7,752 nt of DNA from Corynebacterium sp. (GCF_030152825.1 NZ_JASLIP010000005.1:1-7752), one strand, 5' to 3'. Shown: positions 1 to 6,472, counted from the stretch's first letter. Notes: a model not told the origin generated them from the letters alone. Numbers and translations are program-made.

Positions 1-1294
1 TCGCGGGCATCGCCAGGCAGATCAGGGGTGCGAGCCACAGGACGTACTGCGGGGAGAAAACCTTGTTGCCAAGCAGCAGCAGGGCCACGAGCATCGTCGC
101 CGCGGCCAGGGCGCGTTCGGTGTTCCACCCGCCGCGGAGGAAGTGCCGCAGCGCGATGTACACGCCCAGCAGCAGGGTCAGCGCCATAACCGCGGTGGTG
201 GCGTGCATCGCCAGCTCCACCCCGGGCCCGGTGACCTCGTAGCTCTTGGAGGAGGAGAGGTTGATCTCCCAGCGATCGTCGATGGCGGAGAGGAAGGTAA
301 ACGGCGTCGCGGCGACGGACTCGACCTGGAGGCCACGGACGTCCTGATACGTCAACGGGCTGATGACGCGCTCGAAGCCCTCGGTGACGGTGGTGATCCC
401 CACCAGTGCGACGAGTGTGAGGGCGAAGAAGCCCAGCCGCTGCCACGTGCCGCGCGCGTTCCACCGGTCCACGAGCGCAACCGCCAGCACCCCGGGCCAC
501 AGTTTGGATGCGGTGGCGAAGGCCAACAAGGCGCCGGCGACCCGCGGGTGGGAGACCACCACGGCCACACCCACCCCGACTGCCAGCCCGGGGATCAGGT
601 CCAGCCGGGTCAGCAGGATCGGCCCGATCGCGAAGCTCACGCCGACCCACGTCCACGCCCCGAGGAACCGCCCCAGACGCAGCAGATACCCGGTGAACAA
701 CGCCCCGAGCAGGCAGCAGGCGAGGGCGAAGATCAGGAAGAACGCCCTCTCGCTGCCGGGCGCCACCACGTCCGCGATGGCCTTGACCGCGCGGATGGGC
801 CACACGCCGACGTCCGGGTATTCACTCAACGGGGTGGGGCTGCCGCCGATGCCGACGATGTGCTCCCCGAACGGGCCGGAGAGCAGGCTGCCGTTGCGGT
901 AGTAGCTCAGGTCCTCGGTGCCCCAGCGGTAGGTGACCACGAGCCACAGCTGGAAGATATTGGCCAGCAGCCAACAGGCCCACACCGCGATGGGGGACTG
1001 GTAGACCGGCCGCGCCGGACGGGACGTCGTACCCGAACGCCCCGTCGTCGACGAACGCTCTGCCGTGACTGACCGACGTGCCATGACTGCTCGCGACGTC
1101 GTCGTTCCGGACGCTGCCCCCTCGGACATTGCGGTGTCGGTCGCCCCGTCGGACACCGCCCCAACTGACACCGCCCTGTTGGTCGCTGCGGCGCCGGACA
1201 CCGCGCTGTCGAACACTGCGTCGGAGGACGCCACGGTGGACGCAGACGTCTCCCGCGAGGATTCGCGTCGGGGGGTGGGGTGGGGCTGGTTCAC
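1..1294 (-). CDS. GT87 (DUF2029) family membrane glycosyltransferase, C-terminus cut by window edge
   Basis: Reading the minus strand from the GTG at 1294 gives 431 codons with no stop before the window edge, so the C-terminus is missing. The protein is strongly hydrophobic with many membrane segments. The first lies near residues 100-122 (SPIAVWACWLLANIFQLW). Recognisable GT87 motifs are SEYPDVGVWP (D161, matching the acidic residue of the first extracytoplasmic loop that is catalytic in PimE-like GT-C enzymes), ASKLWPG (K264) and NKVFSPQYVLWLAPL near residue 410. Actinobacterial members transfer mannose or arabinose from polyprenyl-phosphate donors to lipoglycans or glycolipids at the outer face of the membrane; the acceptor here cannot be told. 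About 95 N-terminal residues are low-complexity Ala/Ser/Thr/Val and probably cytoplasmic. Start choice: the GTG at 1294 is the first start after the upstream in-frame stop and sits 7 nt after a -10-like TAGACT, which suggests a leaderless mRNA. ATG codons at residues 56 and 71 are alternatives without a visible Shine-Dalgarno. Family call is firm, substrate unknown. Confidence 0.85.
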   Translation of the reverse strand, partial: MNQPHPTPRRESSRETSASTVASSDAVFDSAVSGAAATNRAVSVGAVSDGATDTAMSEGAASGTTTSRAVMARRSVTAERSSTTGRSGTTSRPARPVYQSPIAVWACWLLANIFQLWLVVTYRWGTEDLSYYRNGSLLSGPFGEHIVGIGGSPTPLSEYPDVGVWPIRAVKAIADVVAPGSERAFFLIFALACCLLGALFTGYLLRLGRFLGAWTWVGVSFAIGPILLTRLDLIPGLAVGVGVAVVVSHPRVAGALLAFATASKLWPGVLAVALVDRWNARGTWQRLGFFALTLVALVGITTVTEGFERVISPLTYQDVRGLQVESVAATPFTFLSAIDDRWEINLSSSKSYEVTGPGVELAMHATTAVMALTLLLGVYIALRHFLRGGWNTERALAAATMLVALLLLGNKVFSPQYVLWLAPLICLAMPA

Positions 1295-1301
1295 GCAGGT
1301 T

Positions 1302-1307
1302 AGTCTA
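1302..1307 (-). promoter_or_regulatory. -10 hexamer of the GT87 gene (leaderless start)
   Basis: On the minus strand TAGACT fits the corynebacterial TAnnnT -10 pattern. Seven bases separate it from the GTG at 1294, which places the transcription start on or next to the start codon. No Shine-Dalgarno precedes that GTG. No clear -35 is visible, which is common in corynebacteria. Inferred, not measured. Confidence 0.45.
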
Positions 1308-1348
1308 GCCTGTTCCGGCTGGTCTCACCCCATGTCGGGACCGTGCTC

Positions 1349-1354
1349 TAGGAT
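1349..1354 (+). promoter_or_regulatory. -10 hexamer of thrC (leaderless start)
   Basis: TAGGAT fits TAnnnT and lies 8 bases before the GTG of thrC at 1363, so transcription would begin on or just before the start codon. The only purine-rich stretch, GGAG at 1357-1360, ends 2 bases from the GTG and is too close to act as a Shine-Dalgarno. The two divergent -10 elements share a 68-bp gap, so any regulator binding there could act on both genes. Confidence 0.45.
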
Positions 1355-1362
1355 GTGGAGAC

Positions 1363-2814
1363 GTGGACTACATTTCGACTCGTGATTCTTCCCGTACCCC
1401 CGCCAAGTTCTCGGACATCCTGCTGGGTGGCCTGGCCCCGGACGGTGGCCTCTACCTGCCCGCCGAGTACCCGCAGCTGAGCGACGAGATCCTCACCGAG
1501 TGGCGCGAGCTGCTCGCGGAGAAGGGCTATGCCGCGCTGGCTGCCGAGGTGCTGAAGATCTTTGTGGACGACATCCCGGCGGAGGAGCTGGAGGCCATCA
1601 CGGCCCGGGCGTATACGACGAAGGCTTTTGCGCACGAGGAGATCGTCCCCGTCACGGAGCTCGAGGACGGCATGTACCTGGGCCACCTCTCTGAGGGGCC
1701 GACGGCCGCGTTTAAGGACATGGCCATGCAGCTGCTCGGCGAGCTGTTTGAGTACGAGCTTGCCCGTCGCGGCGAGACCCTGAACATCCTGGGCGCGACC
1801 AGTGGTGATACGGGTTCGGCGGCGGAGCACGCGATGCGCGGCCGCCAGGGGATCCGTGTGTTCATGCTGACCCCGGCCGGGCGCATGACCCCTTTCCAGC
1901 AGGCGCAGATGTTCGGTCTGGATGACCCGAATATCTTCAACATCGCCCTGGACGGGGTCTTCGATGACTGCCAGGACGTGGTGAAGGCCGTGTCCGCGGA
2001 TGCGGATTTCAAGCGGGATAACCGCATCGGTGCGGTGAACTCCATCAACTGGGCGCGCCTGATGGCCCAGGTCGTATACTACATCTCCTCCTGGTTGAAG
2101 CTGACGGAGTCGAATGATCAGAAGATCAGCTTCTCCGTGCCGACCGGTAACTTCGGCGACATCTGCGCGGGCCACATCGCCAAGCAGATGGGCCTGCCGA
2201 TCGACCGACTGATCGTCGCGACGAACGAGAACGACGTGCTGGACGAGTTCTTCCGCACCGGTGAGTACCGGGTGCGCAGCTCCGCGGAGACGCTGAAGAC
2301 CTCCAGCCCGTCGATGGATATTTCCCGTGCGTCGAACTTCGAGCGTTTCGTCTTCGACCTGCTGGGCCGGGACGCGGAGCGGGTGGCGGACCTGTTTGGT
2401 GTGAAGGTGCGCGAGGGCGGGTTCTCCCTGGCAGACGATCCGGCGTTCCCGGAGGCGGCTGCGACGTACGGTTTCGCATCCGGCACGTCCTCGCACGCGG
2501 ATCGCGTGGCGACGATCCGGGATCTGCACGAGCGCCTGGGCGTCATTATTGACCCGCACACCGCGGATGGTGTGAAGGCCGCGCAGCAGTGGCGTGACCA
2601 GGTGGAGGGGCCCATCGTGGTTCTGGAGACGGCGCTGCCGGTGAAGTTCGCGGAGACGATCGAGGAGGCCATCGGGGAGGTTCCTGAGGTTCCGGAGCGC
2701 TTCGCGGGGATTATGGACGCCGACCGCCACGTGGTTGACCTGCCGAATGACGCTGAGCGCGTGAAGCAGTACATCCTGGACTCCATCGCGGAGACCAAAG
2801 AAGTGGAGAACTAG
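1363..2814 (+). CDS. thrC: Threonine synthase (PLP-dependent)
   Basis: Converts O-phospho-L-homoserine to L-threonine and phosphate, the last step of threonine biosynthesis in the cytoplasm. The 483-residue product has the length of the long form of threonine synthase (about 480 residues in corynebacteria) and its N-terminus (MDYISTRD, then LLGGLAPDGGLYLP) is the standard one for this family. The cofactor lysine is K118 in GPTAAFKDM. LGATSGDTGSAAEHA (about 143-157) is the substrate/cofactor loop, and PTGNFGDICAG (260-270) is the PLP phosphate-binding loop. The GTG at 1363 gives the canonical N-terminus and fits a leaderless transcript. The gene stands alone with no hom or thrB beside it, as known for C. 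glutamicum, where thrC is unlinked from hom-thrB. No frameshift or missing key residue seen. Confidence 0.97.
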   Translation: MDYISTRDSSRTPAKFSDILLGGLAPDGGLYLPAEYPQLSDEILTEWRELLAEKGYAALAAEVLKIFVDDIPAEELEAITARAYTTKAFAHEEIVPVTELEDGMYLGHLSEGPTAAFKDMAMQLLGELFEYELARRGETLNILGATSGDTGSAAEHAMRGRQGIRVFMLTPAGRMTPFQQAQMFGLDDPNIFNIALDGVFDDCQDVVKAVSADADFKRDNRIGAVNSINWARLMAQVVYYISSWLKLTESNDQKISFSVPTGNFGDICAGHIAKQMGLPIDRLIVATNENDVLDEFFRTGEYRVRSSAETLKTSSPSMDISRASNFERFVFDLLGRDAERVADLFGVKVREGGFSLADDPAFPEAAATYGFASGTSSHADRVATIRDLHERLGVIIDPHTADGVKAAQQWRDQVEGPIVVLETALPVKFAETIEEAIGEVPEVPERFAGIMDADRHVVDLPNDAERVKQYILDSIAETKEVEN

Positions 2815-2822
2815 GGGATCTG

Positions 2823-2852
2823 GCCCGGCTTGGCATGGGGGCCTGGCCGGGC
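2823..2852 (+). terminator. Possible weak hairpin after thrC
   Basis: GCCCGGC (2823-2829) can pair with GCCGGGC (2846-2852), giving a 7-bp GC stem with a 16-base loop starting 8 bases after the thrC stop. No T-run follows, so it is not a canonical intrinsic terminator. The wording (GGCCTGGCC, GCCCGG) resembles the GC-rich repeats at 3960-4036. Confidence 0.25.
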
Positions 2853-2910
2853 TGGGTGCCTCGCTGGGTGTGGGGTTAGCCCACCCGCGCCGCCGCTCAG
2901 ACCACCGACG

Positions 2911-2916
2911 TATGGT
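2911..2916 (+). promoter_or_regulatory. Possible -10 element for the ketopantoate-reductase-family gene
   Basis: TATGGT matches TAnnnT and would start a transcript near 2922, leaving a leader of about 37 bases that contains the strong Shine-Dalgarno at 2946-2951. No convincing -35 is seen. If it is not real, the gene would be read through from thrC across the 144-bp gap. Confidence 0.3.
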
Positions 2917-2945
2917 GGGGCTCGCAACTGTTTTCGCGTGCCTTG

Positions 2946-2951
2946 AGGAGG
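2946..2951 (+). promoter_or_regulatory. Shine-Dalgarno AGGAGG that decides the start of the following gene
   Basis: AGGAGG is a full-strength ribosome binding site. It ends 1 base before an in-frame GTG at 2953, too close to use, and exactly 7 bases before a TTG at 2959, the ideal spacing. The TTG also yields the canonical MKIGFLGAGALG N-terminus of the family. Confidence 0.65.
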
Positions 2952-2958
2952 CGTGGCT

Positions 2959-3945
2959 TTGAAGATTGGTTTTCTGGGGGCCGGTGCGCTGGGCGCATAC
3001 TACGGCGGTCGCATGGCCGAGACGGGCCAGGAGGTTGGTTTCGTCGCCCGCAACGAAACCCTCGAGGCGCTGCGCACCAAGGGTCTGACGCTCATCGATG
3101 ACAACGAGGAGACCTCGGTGGTCTCCAACGTCGCCGCGGCAGAAAGCTTCGCCGAACTTACGGAGACGATGGGCGGGCTGGACGTCATTATCAATGCGAC
3201 GAAGTCCCTGCCGGGCAACGACTCCTTCCCGGACGTCTCCGGCATCAAGACCGCCGACGGCAAGCAGGTGCCGATCGTGACCCTGCACAACTCGGTGGAG
3301 GTTCCGCAGCTGGTGGCGGAGCAGTACGGCGAGGAGAACGTGATCCCGGGCATCGTGCGCGGCTACTTCGTGCACAAGGGGCCGGCGACCGCGCAGTTCC
3401 TGCCGGGGATGAAGGTGCTGAACATCGGCACCTTCGATCGTGCGCAGGATAGCCACGCCTACCGGGTGGCCTGCGAGCTCAGCGACGCGCTGGTCAAGGC
3501 AGGTTTCAAGTCCGAGGTCTGGGATGACATCTTCGTGGAGATCTGGTCCAAGGCCATGTTTGTGACGTCGACGGGCGCGCTGGGTGCGCTGGCACACCAG
3601 CCGCTGGGCTTCCTGCGCGAGGAGGGCGCTGAGGGGAAGCCGGGGCTGCGCAGCACCCTTGAGGGGTTGATGCGGGAGTACGAGGCGGCTGCGCGGGCGC
3701 ACGGCGTGGGGCTGCCTGAGGACATCGTGGCGAAGACGATGGCGCTTACCGATAAGCAGCCGGATTCCGCGACCAGCTCGATGCAGCGCGATATCCGCGA
3801 TGGGCTGCCGAATGAGCTGGATGCGCAGGTAGGCGCGGTGCGCCGCATGGCTGCGCGCGTTGGTGTACCGACGCCGCTGCACGACATGATGCAGGGCGCG
3901 CTGGAGGGCCAGATCAAGGCGCAGGCCGAGGGCCGCCAGGGCTAG
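2959..3945 (+). CDS. Ketopantoate reductase (ApbA/PanE) family oxidoreductase, divergent active site
   Basis: Predicted NADPH-dependent reductase of the 6-phosphogluconate-dehydrogenase-like superfamily. PanE proper reduces 2-dehydropantoate to pantoate for CoA synthesis. Starting at TTG 2959 the product has 328 residues, slightly over the usual 300 or so. The Rossmann motif GAGALG (7-12) is intact. LHNSVE (109-114) stands where PanE has LQNG, keeping N111. The catalytic lysine is probably K198 in WSKAM. TSSM (272-275), D278 and E286 in PNELDAQVGA match the C-terminal substrate-binding region. Unusual: the residue four after the lysine is Val, where E. coli PanE has the substrate-binding Asn180. 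In C. glutamicum ketopantoate reduction is attributed to IlvC, so corynebacterial PanE-like proteins may act on another 2-oxoacid; I therefore withhold the panE symbol. A GTG start two codons upstream (2953) would be the default call but has unusable ribosome-site spacing. Confidence 0.85.
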   Translation: MKIGFLGAGALGAYYGGRMAETGQEVGFVARNETLEALRTKGLTLIDDNEETSVVSNVAAAESFAELTETMGGLDVIINATKSLPGNDSFPDVSGIKTADGKQVPIVTLHNSVEVPQLVAEQYGEENVIPGIVRGYFVHKGPATAQFLPGMKVLNIGTFDRAQDSHAYRVACELSDALVKAGFKSEVWDDIFVEIWSKAMFVTSTGALGALAHQPLGFLREEGAEGKPGLRSTLEGLMREYEAAARAHGVGLPEDIVAKTMALTDKQPDSATSSMQRDIRDGLPNELDAQVGAVRRMAARVGVPTPLHDMMQGALEGQIKAQAEGRQG

Positions 3946-3959
3946 GGGCCGGGCTCGGT

Positions 3960-4036
3960 CCCAGGCCTGGCCCGGTCTGGCCTCGCCCCCACCCAGGCCT
4001 GGCCCGGTCTGGCCTCGCCCCCACCCAGGCCTGGCC
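3960..4036. repeat. 32-bp GC-rich tandem repeat, 2.4 copies
   Basis: The unit begins CCCAGGCCTGG and ends CTCGCCCCCA. Two perfect 32-bp copies (3960-3991, 3992-4023) are followed by a 13-base partial copy (4024-4036). Each contains the 10-bp perfect palindrome CCAGGCCTGG. The array starts 15 bases after the stop of the preceding gene and leads straight into hairpin element A1. Related sequence (GGCCTCGCCCC, then TGGCCACGAACC) precedes element A3 near 6741-6773, so the array is part of the flank of the dispersed repeat. Confidence 0.85.
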
Positions 4037-4045
4037 ACGAACCTG

Positions 4046-4103
4046 GTTTTGGGCTGTGGCGTGTCACTTTTTGCGGGTTTTGTGACATCCTGCAGCCCAA
4101 AAC
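4046..4103 (-). repeat. 58-bp interrupted palindrome, element A1 (solo copy)
   Basis: Outer arms GTTTTGGGCTG (4046-4056) and CAGCCCAAAAC (4093-4103) pair over 11 bp. A 5-base internal mismatch on each side follows, then an inner 6-bp stem TGTCAC/GTGACA around a 14-base loop TTTTTGCGGGTTTT. It lies between two convergent genes (stops at 3945 and 4131) and might hinder read-through from either side, but no T-run follows the stem on either strand. Strand is given as minus because the reverse complement aligns with element B. Near-identical copies occur at 6473-6530 and 6777-6834. Confidence 0.85.
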
Positions 4104-4130
4104 GGGCCGTGGGGGCTAGGGGTTCCAGCC

Positions 4131-4391
4131 CTAAGCCAGCGAGAGCAACATCTTCTGCAGCTGCTGCTCCTGCTGCTCATCCCGGTCCGCCTGCGTGAGG
4201 CACTTGGTCATGCCCTCAGCGATGACCAGGTAACCGGCCCGGCGCACGGCGGTAGCCGCGGCGGTAATCTGCGGGACGACCTCCTCGCAGTCCACGCCCT
4301 CTTCGAGCATGCGGATCACCGCGTCCAACTGCCCACGCGCCCGCTTGAGCCTGCGGGTCGCGGCGGCAACGTCCTCGGGTTCGAGCTTCAC
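4131..4391 (-). CDS. CsoR-family repressor of the CstR (persulfide-sensing) type
   Basis: An 86-residue all-helical DUF156 repressor. R13-R19 (TRRLKRARGQ) and LDAVIRMLEEG are the family's helix 1 signature. C35 and C64 are both present with the usual spacing of 29, but the residue four before C64, which is His in copper-sensing CsoR (H-x3-C), is Gly60. Known CstR proteins share exactly this pattern: they use the two cysteines to form a trisulfide with sulfane sulfur and release DNA. RcnR/FrmR-type metal or formaldehyde sensing also expects a His there. The start is a GTG overlapping the stop of the upstream reductase gene by 4 bases (GTGA), with AAGGAG 8 bases before it, so translation is coupled. 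It is the last gene of the operon and probably represses it through the operator at 6445-6460. Family firm; the persulfide assignment is inferred from residues plus neighbour. Confidence 0.9.
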   Translation of the reverse strand: MKLEPEDVAAATRRLKRARGQLDAVIRMLEEGVDCEEVVPQITAAATAVRRAGYLVIAEGMTKCLTQADRDEQQEQQLQKMLLSLA

Positions 4392-6160
4392 TTTCCCTTC
4401 TCCTTCTGCGCGGCCTGGCCATAGCTCCAGGTGACATAACCGCCGTCCAGATTAGCGACCGTCACACCCCGGTTCGCCAGCAGCTGGGTGGCCACGTTGC
4501 CGCGCAGACCCACCCGGCACTGTGCGATGACCTTCGCGTCCGCCGGGATCTCACCGGCGCGTTCCCGCAGCTCATCCACCGGAATATTCACCGCACCAGG
4601 GATCGCACCGCGCTCGAACTCGCCCGGAGTGCGCACGTCCACCACGAGCCAGCCAGCCTCCTGCAGCGCCTCAACCTCGTGCCACTGCACGCTCAGCTGC
4701 CCGTGGCGGCGATTATCCGCGATATAACCCGCAATATTCACCGGATCCTTCGCGGACCCCACCTGCGGGGAGTATGCGAGCTCCAGGTCGGCCAGCTCAA
4801 AGGCCGTCAGCCCGGCCTGCATGGCGGTGGCGATGACGTCGATGCGCTTATCCGCGCCCTCCATCCCGATGACCTGCGCACCAAGGATTCGGTAGTCATC
4901 CGTGCGGTAAATCAGCTTCATCCGCAGCGCACTAGCCCCGGGGTAGTAGCCGGCGTGGTTCAGCGGGTGGAGGTGGATGACCCCGAATGGCGCGGCACCG
5001 CCGGCACCAGCGCTCGCACCCGTATCAGCACCACCCAGCTCCGCGGCTGCCCGCTTTTCGTTCCAGCCCACGGCCGTGGCGGTCAGCCCGAACAGCTGCA
5101 CCACGGACGTCCCCTTCACCGGCATTGTGGCCAGATGTTCGGTCGATTCTCCTCGGCTTTCCGCGGCGATGACGTCCGCAACCAACCGGCCATGACGGTT
5201 CGCGGTCTGCGCGAGGGGGACGAGGACGTCCGCACCCGACGTGGCGTCCTTCTTCAATGCCGCGTCCCCGAGCGCGAAGATGGACCGATCGGACGTCCGC
5301 AACTGCTCGTCGACGAGGATGCCACCGCGTTCGCCGACGTCCAGTCCAGCGGCGCGGGCGAGTTCGTCGTTGGGGCGGACACCGACGGCAGAGATGACGA
5401 TGTCCGCGGGGACGGCGCTGCCCGCGGCGGTTTCCACGTGGGTTGCGGTGATGTTGTTGACCTGCTCGTTGGTGAGGACGTCCACCCCGTTGGCCTCGAG
5501 GTGTTCCTGCACGACCTGCGCCATCTCGGGGTCGAGCGGGGCCATGATCTGCGGGCCGGCCTCGATGATGGTGGTCGTGATTCCGCGGTGGGCGAAGTTC
5601 TCCGCGACCTCGAGGCCGATGAACCCGCCACCGATGATCACGGCGGTCTGCGGGGTGGTGTTCAGGGCAGCGGTGATGGCGTCGGTGTCCTCGATATTGC
5701 GCAGCGTGTAGGCGCGGTCGATGCCCGGGATCGGCGGTACGAAGGGCGACGCGCCGGGGGAGAGGACGAGGTGGTCGTAGCTCAGTTCGTAGGGTTCGCC
5801 CTGCTCAGGCTGGACGTGGACGGTCTTGGTTTCGCGGTCGATGCGCGTGGCGGTGGTGTTGACGCGGACGTCCAGGTTGAAGCGGGCGCGCAGGGATTCC
5901 GGGGTCTGGAGCAGCAGGGAGCTGCGGTCCTCGATGACGCCGCCGAGGTAGTACGGCAGGCCGCAGTTGGCGAAGGAGACGTGGCCGGAGGACTCGAGGA
6001 CGATGATCTCGGCGGTTTCGTCGCGGCGGCGGAGGCGGGCAGCGGCGGACATGCCCCCGGCGACCCCGCCGATGATGACGGTACGGGTGGGGGTATCGGT
6101 GTGTGGGGAGGCGGGGGTGTTGGTGGGGGTGCTTGTGCTGGCGGCGTTCGTGCTGCTCAT
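4388..6160 (-). CDS. CoA-disulfide/persulfide reductase with C-terminal rhodanese domain (CoADR-RHD)
   Basis: FAD- and NAD(P)H-dependent enzyme of 590 residues that reduces CoA persulfide or disulfide; the fused sulfurtransferase domain handles sulfane sulfur. Order seen: a Ser/Thr/Pro-rich tail (1-26); FAD motif GGVAGG (31-36); catalytic C66 in SFANCGLPYYLGG; NAD(P)H motif GGGFIG (177-182); FAD motif FALGDA (295-300); a dimerisation domain with HAGYYPGA (402-409), carrying the tyrosines typical of CoADRs; a rhodanese domain from about 500 with VDVRTPGEFERGAIPGA and active-site C548 in the loop CRVGLR. Residues 373-391 are a Gly/Ala-rich insertion that looks like a flexible surface loop. The start at ATG 6160 follows GAAGGA by 11 bases, rather long, but no better start precedes TRTVIIGGVAGG. 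It sits 42 bases after the small Cys-rich gene and overlaps the repressor gene by 4 bases, forming one operon. Also annotated as NADH oxidase or pyridine nucleotide-disulfide reductase; the CysX-YY-rhodanese combination favours CoADR-RHD. Confidence 0.93.
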   Translation of the reverse strand: MSSTNAASTSTPTNTPASPHTDTPTRTVIIGGVAGGMSAAARLRRRDETAEIIVLESSGHVSFANCGLPYYLGGVIEDRSSLLLQTPESLRARFNLDVRVNTTATRIDRETKTVHVQPEQGEPYELSYDHLVLSPGASPFVPPIPGIDRAYTLRNIEDTDAITAALNTTPQTAVIIGGGFIGLEVAENFAHRGITTTIIEAGPQIMAPLDPEMAQVVQEHLEANGVDVLTNEQVNNITATHVETAAGSAVPADIVISAVGVRPNDELARAAGLDVGERGGILVDEQLRTSDRSIFALGDAALKKDATSGADVLVPLAQTANRHGRLVADVIAAESRGESTEHLATMPVKGTSVVQLFGLTATAVGWNEKRAAAELGGADTGASAGAGGAAPFGVIHLHPLNHAGYYPGASALRMKLIYRTDDYRILGAQVIGMEGADKRIDVIATAMQAGLTAFELADLELAYSPQVGSAKDPVNIAGYIADNRRHGQLSVQWHEVEALQEAGWLVVDVRTPGEFERGAIPGAVNIPVDELRERAGEIPADAKVIAQCRVGLRGNVATQLLANRGVTVANLDGGYVTWSYGQAAQKEKGK

Positions 6161-6202
6161 GGTGCTGTGGGTCCTTCGGGAGAGTCGGGTTTGAGCGGTG
6201 GC

Positions 6203-6382
6203 CTACTTGCGGCCCAGGAGGCCGGCGAGGAAACCGCCGGAGGAGCTGGAGGAGCTGGAGTTTTCGCGGGTGCAGGTGCACCACCGGTCGGCGGGGACGG
6301 AGGCCTTGACCTGGTCGACGTGCTCGCCGCAGCCAGCCCAGGTGGTCTTTCCGCAGTTACGGCACTTCACGGGACGGCACAT
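6203..6382 (-). CDS. Small Cys-rich zinc-ribbon-like protein, first gene of the sulfur operon
   Basis: A 59-residue ORF beginning MCRPVKCRNCGK. Cysteines at 2, 7, 10, 18, 35 and 37 and His21 (CGEHVDQV) form CxxC, CGEH and CTC groups that could bind one zinc ion. A Ser-rich linker (seven consecutive Ser, 42-48) leads to a short hydrophobic/basic tail FLAGLLGRK. I recognise the pattern CxxCGKTTWxGCGxHVDxV as a widespread uncharacterised small protein of actinobacteria; no function is known to me. The ATG at 6382 has AAAGGA 6 bases upstream. It lies directly behind the operator-bearing promoter and 42 bases before the CoADR-RHD gene, so it should be induced by the same signal. Cysteine richness would fit a sulfane-sulfur carrier, sensor or zinc-site protein, but this is speculation. 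Confidence 0.8.
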   Translation of the reverse strand: MCRPVKCRNCGKTTWAGCGEHVDQVKASVPADRWCTCTRENSSSSSSSGGFLAGLLGRK

Positions 6383-6400
6383 GGTGTTTCCTTTCGGTAG

Positions 6401-6417
6401 CCCGGCTAGTCGCCGGG
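6401..6417 (-). other. Hairpin in the leader of the sulfur operon
   Basis: CCCGGC (6401-6406) and GCCGGG (6412-6417) form a 6-bp GC stem with a 5-base loop, 6 bases upstream of the GAAAGGA ribosome site in the predicted leader of about 53 bases. It could tune translation or mRNA stability. No alternative pairing is evident, so I do not call it a riboswitch. Confidence 0.35.
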
Positions 6418-6441
6418 GATAGGTGAGGGGGGCTGCCGCCG

Positions 6442-6471
6442 AGAATACCCCCCGGGGTATCTATAGGGCAA
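6442..6471 (-). promoter_or_regulatory. Promoter of the Cys-rich / CoADR-RHD / repressor operon
   Basis: On the minus strand TTGCCC (6471-6466) and TATTCT (6447-6442) form -35 and -10 boxes separated by 18 bases. The operator at 6445-6460 fills the spacer and overlaps the -10 box, so a bound repressor would block polymerase. A second TA-rich hexamer, TATAGA (6465-6460), is possible but has no -35 partner. Repeat element A2 begins 2 bases beyond the -35 box. Confidence 0.55.
6445..6460. promoter_or_regulatory. CsoR/CstR-type operator
   Basis: ATACCCCCCGGGGTAT is a perfect inverted repeat: 7-base arms ATACCCC and GGGGTAT around a 2-base centre. G/C tracts flanked by ATA/TAT are the hallmark of CsoR- and CstR-family operators. 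The only family member in view is the last gene of the operon this site controls, so autoregulation is the simplest reading. Confidence 0.75.
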
Positions 6472-6472
6472 G

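Noticed and set aside
143..1072. A 309-codon open frame on the plus strand
   Set aside because: It is antisense to the GT87 gene, whose membrane segments and family motifs are convincing; the plus-strand frame is a Gly/Pro/Arg/Gln-rich shadow.
1348..4038. A very long (896-codon) open frame on the minus strand
   Set aside because: It lies antisense to both thrC and the ketopantoate-reductase-family gene, spans their intergenic gap, starts inside the 32-bp tandem repeat and is rich in Arg/His/Leu as expected for a GC-bias shadow.
4046..4103. Canonical rho-independent terminator between convergent genes
   Set aside because: The stem would fit, but the T-rich tracts lie in the loop and no T-run follows the stem on either strand; the same element also occurs between divergent genes, where a terminator is not needed.
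4131..4391. Copper-sensing CsoR
   Set aside because: The His of the H-x3-C copper site is replaced by Gly60 and the partner gene is for persulfide/CoA disulfide reduction; no copper ATPase or chaperone gene is nearby.
4679..6400. A 573-codon open frame on the plus strand
   Set aside because: It is antisense to the CoADR-RHD gene and the small Cys-rich gene, Gly/Asp/Arg-rich, without domains or ribosome site.
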